This document shows, piece after piece, positions 20,670-28,399 of a DNA stretch of 64,000 nucleotides. The DNA comes from Paracoccaceae bacterium. Lineage in GTDB: Bacteria > Pseudomonadota > Alphaproteobacteria > Rhodobacterales > Rhodobacteraceae. The notes below the pieces were generated by a model. It searched no databases and was not told the origin of the DNA. It saw nothing but the letters and a program-made list of their open reading frames with translations. Location: positions 5,490 through 69,489 of the forward strand of contig JAHEJA010000010.1 of NCBI GenBank assembly GCA_024639125.1. The letters run 5' to 3'. Each line of letters starts with the position of its first letter. Within the stretch, counting starts at the first letter, position 1. The position numbers were made by a program, and so were the translations under genes.

Positions 20670-20690
20670 GGAGGATAGCCTCCATATAAT
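20670..20690 (+). promoter_or_regulatory. palindrome abutting a consensus -10 box upstream of the FAD oxidoreductase
   Basis: A perfect TATAAT (20685-20690) lies 23 bases before the start codon. Immediately upstream is the inverted repeat GGAGG-ATAG-CCTCC (20670-20683). No good -35 box is present at 17 bases, which suggests an activator-dependent promoter or a repressor site in the spacer. The arrangement is seen; the function is inference. Confidence 0.4.
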
Positions 20691-20713
20691 TTTTAACGGT
20701 CAAGGCAATTTTT

Positions 20714-21787
20714 ATGCATGATTTTTGCATTATCGGAGGCGGAATCGCAGGTCTGTCGCTGGCAGCGGCCCTATCAGGTCATGCCAAAGTCATCCTTCTA
20801 GAAGCAGAAGACACCTTTGCCTATCACGCATCGGGGCGTTCGGCGGCGCTTTTCATCAAGGATTACGGCAATCATACGATACGCCAGCTGAATGCCTTTA
20901 GCGAACCTGTCTTGAACACTATCGACGCAGGTGTGTTGTCACCACGCGGATTGATGATGCTTGCCCGCCACGGCGAAGAGCGCGCCTTTAAAACCGAAGC
21001 AGCCGCGTTCGGATTAGACGACATATCAATAAAAGAAGCCTGTGCTATGGTGCCGATCCTTGATCACGCCAAGCTTGCTTGCGCAGGGTATACCTCTGGT
21101 CCGGCGGATATTGACACTGATCGCTTGATCCAGGCTTATCTGCGCAAAGCCCGCCACAATTCGGCACAGTTGCTCGCCAAGGCGCGGGTGTCGCATTGCG
21201 ACTGGGACGGCGCCCAATGGCACATAAAAACACACCACGACACCTATCAAGCGCGCATAGTTATCAACGCCGCAGGAGCTTGGGCCGATGACATAGCCCG
21301 ACTCTGCCAAGTTCCCCCGATCGGGCTTGTTCCCCATCGCCGATCTATCGCCCGCGTGCCTATCAATTATGATTGCACGACATGGCCTGTTTTGGATGGT
21401 GTCAACGAAACATGGTACGCCAAACCCGATGCAGGGCAATTGCTGATTTCACCTGCGGATGAAACGCCCGTCACGCCCCATGATGCATGGGCCGATGACC
21501 TTACGATTGCCCAAGGCATAGACGAATTCCAATCCCTCATCTCGCCAGAGATCACGCAGCTCACCGCAACATGGGCGGGCCTGCGCACATTCGCACCCGA
21601 TCGCAGCTTGGTCATTGGGCGCGCCCCAGAGAACCCCCATTTCTTTTGGCTCGCAGGCCAAGGCGGATATGGATTTCAAACCGCCCCTGCCGCCAGCCAA
21701 CTTGCGGCTGAACTGCTTTTGGGCGTAAAACCCAGCTTTGACACCGACTTGATCGCCGCTCTTTCCCCTGAAAGGTTTTCTAAATGA
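20714..21787 (+). CDS. FAD-dependent oxidoreductase, D-amino-acid oxidase (DAO) family
   Basis: A 357-residue flavoprotein (PF01266). The dinucleotide-binding IIGGGIAGLSLAAAL is at residues 6-20, with an acidic end of the second strand (LLEAEDTFAYHASGRSAA). The C-terminal LAGQGGYGFQTAPAASQLAAELLL is the FAD-contacting segment of glycine/D-amino-acid oxidases. It probably oxidises a secondary or D-amino acid or a related amine; the substrate cannot be read from the sequence. It overlaps the methyltransferase gene by ATGA. Confidence 0.85.
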   Translation: MHDFCIIGGGIAGLSLAAALSGHAKVILLEAEDTFAYHASGRSAALFIKDYGNHTIRQLNAFSEPVLNTIDAGVLSPRGLMMLARHGEERAFKTEAAAFGLDDISIKEACAMVPILDHAKLACAGYTSGPADIDTDRLIQAYLRKARHNSAQLLAKARVSHCDWDGAQWHIKTHHDTYQARIVINAAGAWADDIARLCQVPPIGLVPHRRSIARVPINYDCTTWPVLDGVNETWYAKPDAGQLLISPADETPVTPHDAWADDLTIAQGIDEFQSLISPEITQLTATWAGLRTFAPDRSLVIGRAPENPHFFWLAGQGGYGFQTAPAASQLAAELLLGVKPSFDTDLIAALSPERFSK

Positions 21788-22437
21788 GATCGCTTAATCT
21801 TCCTGATAGCCCATCCCAGCAAACCACATCAGAGGATGGAAAACTCTTTGCCCCCTCCGCAGAACGCAATGCCCAAGCCATTGAAACGGTCCTAAAGGAA
21901 TTTCTGCCTGCGTCCGGTCGCGTTCTGGAACTGGCGTCAGGAACAGGTCAGCATGTCACACGCTTTGCGCAAACCTTTCCTGATCTACATTGGACACCAA
22001 GCGACCCTGACGCCCAGCGCCGCCACAGCATCCTTTCCTATCGCAACGATACATCCTGCACCAATATCGCTGATCCACTGGATCTTGTTGCGACATTGGA
22101 TCATTGGCCCAGCGATATTGGCGCGTTTGACGCCATCGTTCTGGTCAATCTCTTGCATTTGATTTCGACACAAGAAGCCCAGCAATTGATCCAAAACGTG
22201 GCCCGCGCTTTGGCACCACAGGGGCGCTTTATCCTATATGGCCCTTTCACACGCGCCGATGACTTCAGCTCGGACAATGACCGCGCCTTTCACGCCTCGC
22301 TCATCAGCCAAGATCCGAACATCGGCTACAAAGATGACTTTGACGTGGCCGAATGGCTGATGAACGCATGGCTTGAACCAGTCGCAGTTTTGGACATGCC
22401 CGCAAATAACGTCACCTTCGTCGCGCAAAAATCCTAA
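21784..22437 (+). CDS. DUF938 SAM-dependent methyltransferase-like protein
   Basis: A 217-residue protein of the DUF938 family (PF06080). The SAM-binding motif I is VLELASGTGQHV (about residues 46-57); LHWTPSDPDAQRRHSI and FILYGPFTRADDFSSDND are family-typical. It is translationally coupled to the oxidase (ATGA). Its target is unknown. Its stop codon overlaps the stop of the convergent M48 gene, leaving no intergenic space. Confidence 0.85.
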   Translation: MRSLNLPDSPSQQTTSEDGKLFAPSAERNAQAIETVLKEFLPASGRVLELASGTGQHVTRFAQTFPDLHWTPSDPDAQRRHSILSYRNDTSCTNIADPLDLVATLDHWPSDIGAFDAIVLVNLLHLISTQEAQQLIQNVARALAPQGRFILYGPFTRADDFSSDNDRAFHASLISQDPNIGYKDDFDVAEWLMNAWLEPVAVLDMPANNVTFVAQKS

Positions 22438-23180
22438 AACCCGGCAACCGTATCCCGAACAGTTTGCAGCCGCGCCGCATGCGGCGGATGCGTTCCAAGG
22501 AATTGATCCCCCGGATCTGGGATCCGCATGAAAAACGCAGCCCCCCGCAGCGGATCAAAGCCGGCGGTGGCTGTGATAATGGTTCCCAACTTATCCGCTT
22601 CTAGCTCATAGGACTTTGAATAGGTGCGCGCGCCCAACGTCGCACCGATTTGCTGCGCTTGCTGAATCGCATCTGCAGTCCCACCGGTGATCGCTGTCAA
22701 ACCGCCTAACAAGGCCGCACCTGTTTTCGCGGACTGATACTGACGGTAAATATGCCCCTCAAGGTGATGCGACATCTCGTGTCCCAAAACAAAGGCCAAT
22801 TCATCCACGTTCTGTGCTTGATTGATCAACCCAATAGAAAAGATCACAACAGGCGTGCCATCATCCAAAAGCGTTTGAAACGCATTGACCAAATCCGGCG
22901 TTGTGTAATCCACTACAATCTGGAAATCACACTTGAACTGCGGGCGATACTGAACACACAACCGCTCTGCCTCTGGTTCGATCTTTGACACCACATAGGC
23001 AAATTGCCCCGTCGGCCGCCCTATTTTTGCATCCCCTCGGGCCACAGCCTCAGGCGGCGATGTCACCGGATCAGTCACAGGCCTACCATCGGGCCCATTA
23101 TTAGGCCGATTGCTCTGTGGCACATAGCTACAGGCTGTCAAAACACTCAACCCCATGAAACAGATTATTATTCTCAGCAC
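22434..23180 (-). CDS. M48-family metalloprotease, lipoprotein
   Basis: A 248-residue predicted periplasmic lipoprotein. A short signal peptide ends in the lipobox LTAC (lipidated C17). The zinc-protease motif HEMSH has H134, E135 and H138, with the third ligand in YELEADKLG. Family relatives such as LoiP/YcaL take part in outer-membrane protein quality control. The start is a GTG at 23180 after AAAGG; starting at the internal ATG would leave too short a signal peptide. It is convergent and overlapping with the DUF938 gene. Confidence 0.88.
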   Translation of the reverse strand: MLRIIICFMGLSVLTACSYVPQSNRPNNGPDGRPVTDPVTSPPEAVARGDAKIGRPTGQFAYVVSKIEPEAERLCVQYRPQFKCDFQIVVDYTTPDLVNAFQTLLDDGTPVVIFSIGLINQAQNVDELAFVLGHEMSHHLEGHIYRQYQSAKTGAALLGGLTAITGGTADAIQQAQQIGATLGARTYSKSYELEADKLGTIITATAGFDPLRGAAFFMRIPDPGDQFLGTHPPHAARLQTVRDTVAGF

Positions 23181-23227
23181 AGTTGTAACCTTTTGCCTGC
23201 AATGTTTTTCTGATCTATACTTAGTTT

Positions 23228-23473
23228 ATGTTTACCATAGAACACGAATTCGATGCTACTGTTGTCACGCTCGTAGACGAGGGCGAAGCCCCGCTGCAAG
23301 AAGATATTATCATAAACAGCTTTGCCGAATGCATCACGGTCGAACAATACGATCCTGTCCAAGACCGCGTTCACAAAATCACCCTTTCGATTTGCCAAAT
23401 GCGCGATCTTGCGGCCTCAATCTCGCTCCCCGAAGGGGTCTATACCCGTTTTGTCGAAGACGAAGAGATATAG
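23228..23473 (+). CDS. small acidic conserved-looking hypothetical protein
   Basis: This 81-residue ORF starts at an ATG after an AT-rich stretch and is divergent from the M48 gene. The protein is acidic, soluble and has no signal peptide or membrane segment; it begins MFTIEHEFDATVVTLVDEG and ends FVEDEEI. Codon use resembles neighbouring genes. I do not recognise a domain. The stop codon is followed two bases later by the recurring 22-base intergenic motif. Confidence that it is a gene comes from codon use and from its clean fit between neighbours. Confidence 0.6.
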   Translation: MFTIEHEFDATVVTLVDEGEAPLQEDIIINSFAECITVEQYDPVQDRVHKITLSICQMRDLAASISLPEGVYTRFVEDEEI

Positions 23474-23474
23474 T

Positions 23475-23496
23475 TTTCTTTTTGCAAAAAATACTC
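23475..23496 (+). repeat. recurring intergenic motif, copy 2
   Basis: TTTCTTTTTGC followed by AAAAAATACTC lies two bases after the stop of the small ORF, between convergent genes. A small CGCC-GAA-GGCG stem follows directly. It matches the copies at 4460 and 33210. Confidence 0.65.
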
Positions 23497-23532
23497 TCGC
23501 CGAAGGCGGACAAGCTTTCAATAAAATCCGCG

Positions 23533-24615
23533 TTACCCGATATCGACCGGACCCACAGAAACCGTTTTCAACACAGCATAACACTGTGACCCCGCATCCA
23601 ATGCCAAACGCGCAACCGATCGCCGCGTGACCCGCGCCAATAACCGATCTGTCCCACATTCCAGTTGCACAATCGCACCCGGACCATCGCCTTTGCGAAT
23701 ACTAAGCACACGACAGCGCAAAATATTAAGGGCCGACATATCGCTTGGCTCCGACAAAGACAGCATCACATCCTGCGCCATTACACGCACGCGCACTTGG
23801 GCCCCGATGTCACCGGCAACTTTGGGCATGTATAAGACACCCCCGGATATCGCCAATCGCGACAATCCATCCGGTTCTTGTGCATCGAGTCTTGCGCTTA
23901 AAACAGATCCCGCTGAGCGCACGCCGACCCAAGGCACCATTTCAGGATCGGACAAAACCGCTTCTGTGTGCCCCTGAGTGATCACAGCTCCATCCTTGAG
24001 CATCACCATATGCGACGCCAATCGTGCAACTTCACCCATTGAATGACTGACATAGACAATCGGCACCGCCACCTCATCCCGCAACCGCGCCAAAAACGGC
24101 AATATTTCGGCCTTGCGCGGGGCGTCTAGGGCCGCAAGCGGTTCATCCATGAGCAAGATATCAGGCGAGGACAGTAATGCGCGCCCAATAGCCACGCGCT
24201 GCTTTTCGCCCCCCGATAGGGCCGCAGGGGCGCGATCTATCAATGTCGATAGCCCAAGCAAATCTACAACATGATCAAATCCCAACGCCGCCGCACCAGA
24301 TGTCCGAAACCGCATGCCATAGCGCAAATTACGCGCGACGCTGAGATGCGGGAAGAGTCGCGGTTCTTGAAAGACATAGCCAATACCCCGCTTATGCACA
24401 GGCACGTTGATACCGGCATCCCGATCAAATAAAACGCGATCCCCGACAACAATCCGCCCCGACTGTGGTGTTAGCACACCTGCTATTGCATTGATAAGCG
24501 TGGTTTTCCCCGATCCCGATCGCCCAAACAAGGCAGTGACGCCTGCATGTGCCTCAAAGCGGGCATCCAAGGAAAAGCCCCGAAACGCGTGCTGTATGTC
24601 AACAGAAATGCCCAT
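23533..24615 (-). CDS. modC: molybdate ABC transporter ATPase
   Basis: A 360-residue ATPase. Walker A is GRSGSGKTT (about residues 33-41), the signature is LSGGEKQRVAIGRAL and Walker B is ILLMDEPLAALD. A C-terminal molybdate-binding TOBE domain (about 290-350) contains VLSIRKGDGPGAIVQLECG. The frame extends further upstream, but the ATG at 24615 overlaps the modB stop (TGATG), which fixes the start. It powers molybdate import for molybdoenzymes such as the xanthine dehydrogenase in this window. Confidence 0.92.
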   Translation of the reverse strand: MGISVDIQHAFRGFSLDARFEAHAGVTALFGRSGSGKTTLINAIAGVLTPQSGRIVVGDRVLFDRDAGINVPVHKRGIGYVFQEPRLFPHLSVARNLRYGMRFRTSGAAALGFDHVVDLLGLSTLIDRAPAALSGGEKQRVAIGRALLSSPDILLMDEPLAALDAPRKAEILPFLARLRDEVAVPIVYVSHSMGEVARLASHMVMLKDGAVITQGHTEAVLSDPEMVPWVGVRSAGSVLSARLDAQEPDGLSRLAISGGVLYMPKVAGDIGAQVRVRVMAQDVMLSLSEPSDMSALNILRCRVLSIRKGDGPGAIVQLECGTDRLLARVTRRSVARLALDAGSQCYAVLKTVSVGPVDIG

Positions 24616-25307
24616 CAGCCCGACACCTTTTTCGCCATACGGTTCGCCATCCACTCCGATACCAACAACGCACAAACAGATAATGCCACCGACACCATCA
24701 CCAACCGCGCCGTTGCCGTTTCAGAACCGGGCACCTGCATCAAAGCATAGATAGCAGAGGGAATGGTTTGGGTTTTGTTTGGGATATTGGCCACAAATGT
24801 AATCGTTGCACCAAATTCACCCAATGCCTTGGCAAAGGCCAACACGCAGCCTGCCAAAATTCCGGGAATGATCAAAGGCAACGTCACAGTCGCAAAGACA
24901 TAAAACCGCGACGCCCCCAAGGTTTCGGCCGCTTGTTCTAATTTTGGATCAACCGCTTCGATTGCCAGCCGAATAGAGCGCACCATCAAAGGAAACGCCA
25001 TGATCGCAGCCGCCAACACCGCGCCCGTCCAGCGAAATGCCAACACCAGCCCAAAAGTATTTTCCAGAAATTCCCCAATTGGCGCACGGCGTCCGAACCA
25101 AAGCAATAAAACATACCCCGTCACAACAGGTGGCAAAACCAATGGCAAATGCACCACAGCATTCAACACTTGCCTGCCCCAAAATTGCTTTCGCGCCAAA
25201 ACATAGGCCACATAAACCCCCAAAGGCAGGCTGACAGCAACAGCCCAGACCGCCACCAACAGAGACAGTTTAATTGCTGCCCATTCCTCTGGTCCAAAAA
25301 AATTCAT
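24615..25307 (-). CDS. modB: molybdate ABC transporter permease
   Basis: A 230-residue inner-membrane permease with about five membrane segments. The EAA-type cytoplasmic loop (AAETLGASRFYVFATVTLPLI) contacts ModC. Features such as LPLVLPPVVTGYVLL and GEFGATITFVAN are typical of ModB. It is the first gene of the unit; the binding protein gene modA, normally upstream, is absent, since upstream lies a divergent acyl-CoA dehydrogenase gene. Confidence 0.92.
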   Translation of the reverse strand: MNFFGPEEWAAIKLSLLVAVWAVAVSLPLGVYVAYVLARKQFWGRQVLNAVVHLPLVLPPVVTGYVLLLWFGRRAPIGEFLENTFGLVLAFRWTGAVLAAAIMAFPLMVRSIRLAIEAVDPKLEQAAETLGASRFYVFATVTLPLIIPGILAGCVLAFAKALGEFGATITFVANIPNKTQTIPSAIYALMQVPGSETATARLVMVSVALSVCALLVSEWMANRMAKKVSG

Positions 25308-25446
25308 ACGGCCCCTTGCTTTTGACTTTGTGTCATTTCATCGAAACCCATGACCAGACGCAACCATGAATTCAAAACCCGTCACCAAAGTCTTTGATTT
25401 TTCGGCGATTTAACGCATATGTATCACGAAACCAAATGAGGTCAGC

Positions 25447-26601
25447 ATGGCATTTGATGATTACCCCGAAATTCGCGCCGAAGTGCGCAAGCTCTGTAAC
25501 GATTTCCCGGGCACGTATTGGCAAAAGCTCGATCGTGACATGGCCTATCCCACCGACTTTGTCCAAGCACTGACGGTCAATGGCTGGCTTGCGGCCTTGA
25601 TCCCAGAAGAGTTTGGCGGTGCGGGGCTTCCTTTGTCGGCAGCAGCCGCAATTTTGCAGGAAATCCAAGCCGCAGGTTGTAATGGCGGTGCATGCCATGC
25701 ACAGATGTACACAATGGGCACCGTTCTGCGGCATGGATCCGACGCGCAAAAGGCCGAATATTTGCCAAAAATTGCCTCTGGCGAATTGCGGCTTCAGGCC
25801 TTTGGCGTGACGGAACCGACATCTGGAACCGATACAACATCCATTCGAACAACCGCACGGCGCGACGGGGATAAATACATTATCAACGGACAAAAAATAT
25901 GGACGAGCCGCGCAGAACATTCGGATGTGATGGTGCTTTTGGCACGAACCGAATCCAAAGAAACCGTTGCCAAGAAAACGGATGGGTTGTCTGTGTTTAT
26001 CTTGGACATGAAGAAAGCCTTGAACAATGGGTTAACGCTTCGTCCTATTCGCACCATGATGAACCACGCCACAACCGAAGTGTTCTTTGATAATGTGGAA
26101 ATTCCCGCCGACGCCTTGATTGGCGAAGAAGGCAAAGGGTTCCGGTACATTCTGTCTGGTATGAATGCAGAACGTATTTTGATTGCTGCCGAATGCGTCG
26201 GGGATGCAAAATGGTTTATCGACACAGCCAGCGCCTATGCCAAGGATCGATCGGTCTTTGGTCGCCCCATTGGTCAAAACCAAGGCATCCAATTCCCAAT
26301 CGCCAAAGCCTATGCCCAAATGCGCGCGGCGGATTTGATGGTGCGCGACGCATGTCGGCTTTATGAAGCTGGTGAAAATTGCGCCGCCGAAGCGAATATG
26401 GCCAAAATGCTTGCCGCAGATGCAAGCTGGGCCGCGGCCGAAGCCTGTGTTCAGACCCACGGGGGATTTGGGTTCGCCGAAGAATACAATATTGAACGCA
26501 AGTTCCGCGAAACCCGCCTGTATCAAGTTGCGCCAATTTCAACCAACCTGATCCTAAGTTACCTTGCAGAGCATGTCTTGGGCATGCCACGGTCGTATTA
26601 A
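25447..26601 (+). CDS. acyl-CoA dehydrogenase with isovaleryl-type catalytic residue placement
   Basis: A 384-residue flavoprotein of the ACAD superfamily. FAD/substrate motifs include FGVTEPTSGTDTTSI (119-133) and QKIWTSRAEHSDVMV. The usual catalytic glutamate of the YEG motif near the C-terminus is replaced: the segment is RLYQVAPIST, with P363 at that place. E242 in MNAERIL instead sits where isovaleryl- and long-chain acyl-CoA dehydrogenases keep their catalytic glutamate. It is coupled by one base (TAATG) to a CoA-transferase gene, which suggests a short pathway on a CoA thioester. The start is supported by GAGG six bases upstream. Confidence 0.88.
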   Translation: MAFDDYPEIRAEVRKLCNDFPGTYWQKLDRDMAYPTDFVQALTVNGWLAALIPEEFGGAGLPLSAAAAILQEIQAAGCNGGACHAQMYTMGTVLRHGSDAQKAEYLPKIASGELRLQAFGVTEPTSGTDTTSIRTTARRDGDKYIINGQKIWTSRAEHSDVMVLLARTESKETVAKKTDGLSVFILDMKKALNNGLTLRPIRTMMNHATTEVFFDNVEIPADALIGEEGKGFRYILSGMNAERILIAAECVGDAKWFIDTASAYAKDRSVFGRPIGQNQGIQFPIAKAYAQMRAADLMVRDACRLYEAGENCAAEANMAKMLAADASWAAAEACVQTHGGFGFAEEYNIERKFRETRLYQVAPISTNLILSYLAEHVLGMPRSY

Positions 26602-27710
26602 TGTCAAAACAGATGCAAAATTATCCGCTCACGGGACTAAAAGTGGTTGCGCTTGAACAAGCCGTTGCCGCACCGTTCGCAACATGCCGGCTTGCTGATG
26701 CAGGGGCAAATGTTGTCAAAATAGAACGTCCAGAGGGGGATTTTGCCCGCGGATATGACACAGCCGCCAAAGGTGAAAGCAGCTATTTCGTTTGGTTAAA
26801 CCGCGGCAAGTCATCTTTGGTGTTAGATTTACGTCACAAGGCTGACCGCGACACCTTGCATGCCGAAATTGCCGAGGCTGATGTTTTTGTGCAGAATTTG
26901 AAACCGGGATCTGCTGCTAAATTGGGGTTTGACCCTGCCCAACTTTGCGCAACGCACCCACGGTTAATTTGCTGTTCAATCAGCGGATATACAGACACAG
27001 GTTCCATGGCCGACCGCAAGGCCTATGATCTTTTGATCCAAGCAGAAAGCGGCCTGTCCAGCATAACGGGCGGACCAGAAAGCCCGGCAAGGGTTGGGGT
27101 TTCAATCGTTGACATTGCCACCGGAGCCACCGCGCATAGCGCAATCCTAGAAGCCCTGATTGGACGCGGAATTCATGGCAAAGGTGCGGATATTAGGGTA
27201 TCCATGTTTGATGTCATGGCAGACTGGATGACTGTGCCGCTCTTAAATCACGAAGCCGGCAACACCCCCAAACGGCTTGGATTGGCACATCCGTCCATCG
27301 CACCCTACGGTGTGTTTGAAACCTCTGACGGCGGTCAGATCTTGTTATCCATCCAATCCGAACGCGAATGGGCGGTGTTGGCGCGGGATGTGATGGGACA
27401 CCCGGACGCAATCAGCGATCCCCGATTTTGCACCAACGTTTTACGGACGCAATACCGACGCGATACCGACGCGCTGGTTGGCGGGTTTTTGGGGGATCTG
27501 ACGCTTGCCCAGGCCAGCGCGCTTTTGGCAAAATATGACATCGCATTTGCCGTGGTCAACGATATGCAAGGCCTGTCCGATCATCCCGAACTACGTCGGA
27601 TTTCCGTTCAAATTGATGGTGGCAGCGTCACCCTTCCGGGGCCAGCGACACGTGTCATGGGATCAGAACGCAGCTATGGAGCATCGCCTAAAATTGGCGA
27701 AATGAAATGA
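26601..27710 (+). CDS. class III CoA-transferase (CaiB/BaiF family)
   Basis: A 369-residue CoA-transferase. LKVVALEQAVAAPFATCRLA and NVVKIERPEGDFAR are family start motifs, and D143 in KAYDLLIQAESG is the expected catalytic aspartate that forms the acyl anhydride. It likely moves CoA between carboxylic acids to activate the substrate of the coupled dehydrogenase. The particular acid is unknown. It is followed by a probable promoter and hairpin before rimP. Confidence 0.9.
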   Translation: MSKQMQNYPLTGLKVVALEQAVAAPFATCRLADAGANVVKIERPEGDFARGYDTAAKGESSYFVWLNRGKSSLVLDLRHKADRDTLHAEIAEADVFVQNLKPGSAAKLGFDPAQLCATHPRLICCSISGYTDTGSMADRKAYDLLIQAESGLSSITGGPESPARVGVSIVDIATGATAHSAILEALIGRGIHGKGADIRVSMFDVMADWMTVPLLNHEAGNTPKRLGLAHPSIAPYGVFETSDGGQILLSIQSEREWAVLARDVMGHPDAISDPRFCTNVLRTQYRRDTDALVGGFLGDLTLAQASALLAKYDIAFAVVNDMQGLSDHPELRRISVQIDGGSVTLPGPATRVMGSERSYGASPKIGEMK

Positions 27711-27714
27711 AGGC

Positions 27715-27743
27715 TTGCAGACTCAGCATCATAGGCGTATACG
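27715..27743 (+). promoter_or_regulatory. candidate promoter of the rimP-nusA-infB operon
   Basis: TTGCAG (27715-27720) and TATACG (27738-27743) are separated by exactly 17 bases, starting five bases after the CoA-transferase stop codon. Both boxes are imperfect. Transcription would begin near 27750 and pass through the hairpin at 27791 before rimP. Confidence 0.4.
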
Positions 27744-27790
27744 CCCCTTAACAGCGGCGTGTTGGCAACAACGCTCCACCGAAATATCGA

Positions 27791-27812
27791 CGGGCCGCGC
27801 GCCCGTTTTTTT
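27791..27812 (+). terminator. intrinsic terminator or attenuator just upstream of rimP
   Basis: Stem CGGGC (27791-27795) / GCCCG (27801-27805), loop CGCGC, then seven T. It lies 12 bases before the rimP start codon. It may end the acyl-CoA operon, but any rimP promoter upstream of it would have to read through, which makes attenuation possible. A second hairpin with a GCAA tetraloop (GTGTTG-GCAA-CAACGC) lies upstream around 27763-27778. Confidence 0.65.
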
Positions 27813-27824
27813 GTGTTTGGACCT

Positions 27825-28397
27825 ATGATTAATAAATTAATTGCGAAAGCAGCCATAGATCAGCGACTAGCTGAAATCATCTCTCCCGTCATCGAAGACA
27901 TGGGATTTGAACTTGTGCGCATTCGTTTGATGAGCGGCAAAGAAACCACATTGCAAGTCATGGCAGACCGCCCTGACGGTGGGATCAATGTCGATGATTG
28001 CAGTGACATTTCAACAGCAATCAGCGCAATTCTAGACGTCGAAGACCCTATTCTGGATGCCTATAACCTTGAGGTTTCAAGCCCAGGTATCGACCGCCCT
28101 CTGACACGGCTCAAGGATTTCGACATGTTCGAAGGCTACGAAGCCAAGGTCGAAACAGAAGAGCTGATTGATGGGCGTCGCCGCTTCAAAGGTGAGCTCG
28201 CTGGGATCGAGGGAAACGAAATTTTGATCAACGTCGAAGAAGGTACCATCGGTCTGGAACTGGAATGGCTCACAGAAGCCAAGCTTGTCCTAACCGACGA
28301 ATTAATAAAGGAAATGCTGCGTCAACGTAAAGCATCTGGCGCATTGAACGAAGACAATTTTGATGACATCGAGACCGAAGGGTCCGAGGAGGAGTAA
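27825..28397 (+). CDS. rimP: ribosome maturation factor RimP
   Basis: A 190-residue protein required for maturation of the 30S subunit. Landmarks are [36 protein letters not shown] and [17 protein letters not shown], and the C-terminal half carries the Sm-like barrel. The frame is open further upstream, but homology begins at ATG 27825. An acidic C-terminal tail ([11 protein letters not shown]) is somewhat extended. It heads the rimP-nusA-ylxR-infB unit, two bases before nusA. Confidence 0.94.
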   Translation: MINKLIAKAAIDQRLAEIISPVIEDMGFELVRIRLMSGKETTLQVMADRPDGGINVDDCSDISTAISAILDVEDPILDAYNLEVSSPGIDRPLTRLKDFDMFEGYEAKVETEELIDGRRRFKGELAGIEGNEILINVEEGTIGLELEWLTEAKLVLTDELIKEMLRQRKASGALNEDNFDDIETEGSEEE

Positions 28398-28399
28398 GA

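Noticed and set aside
25380-25446. ModE-like operator between modB and the acyl-CoA dehydrogenase gene
   Set aside because: CGCATATGTATCACG is only loosely palindromic and does not fit the ModE consensus well enough to claim.
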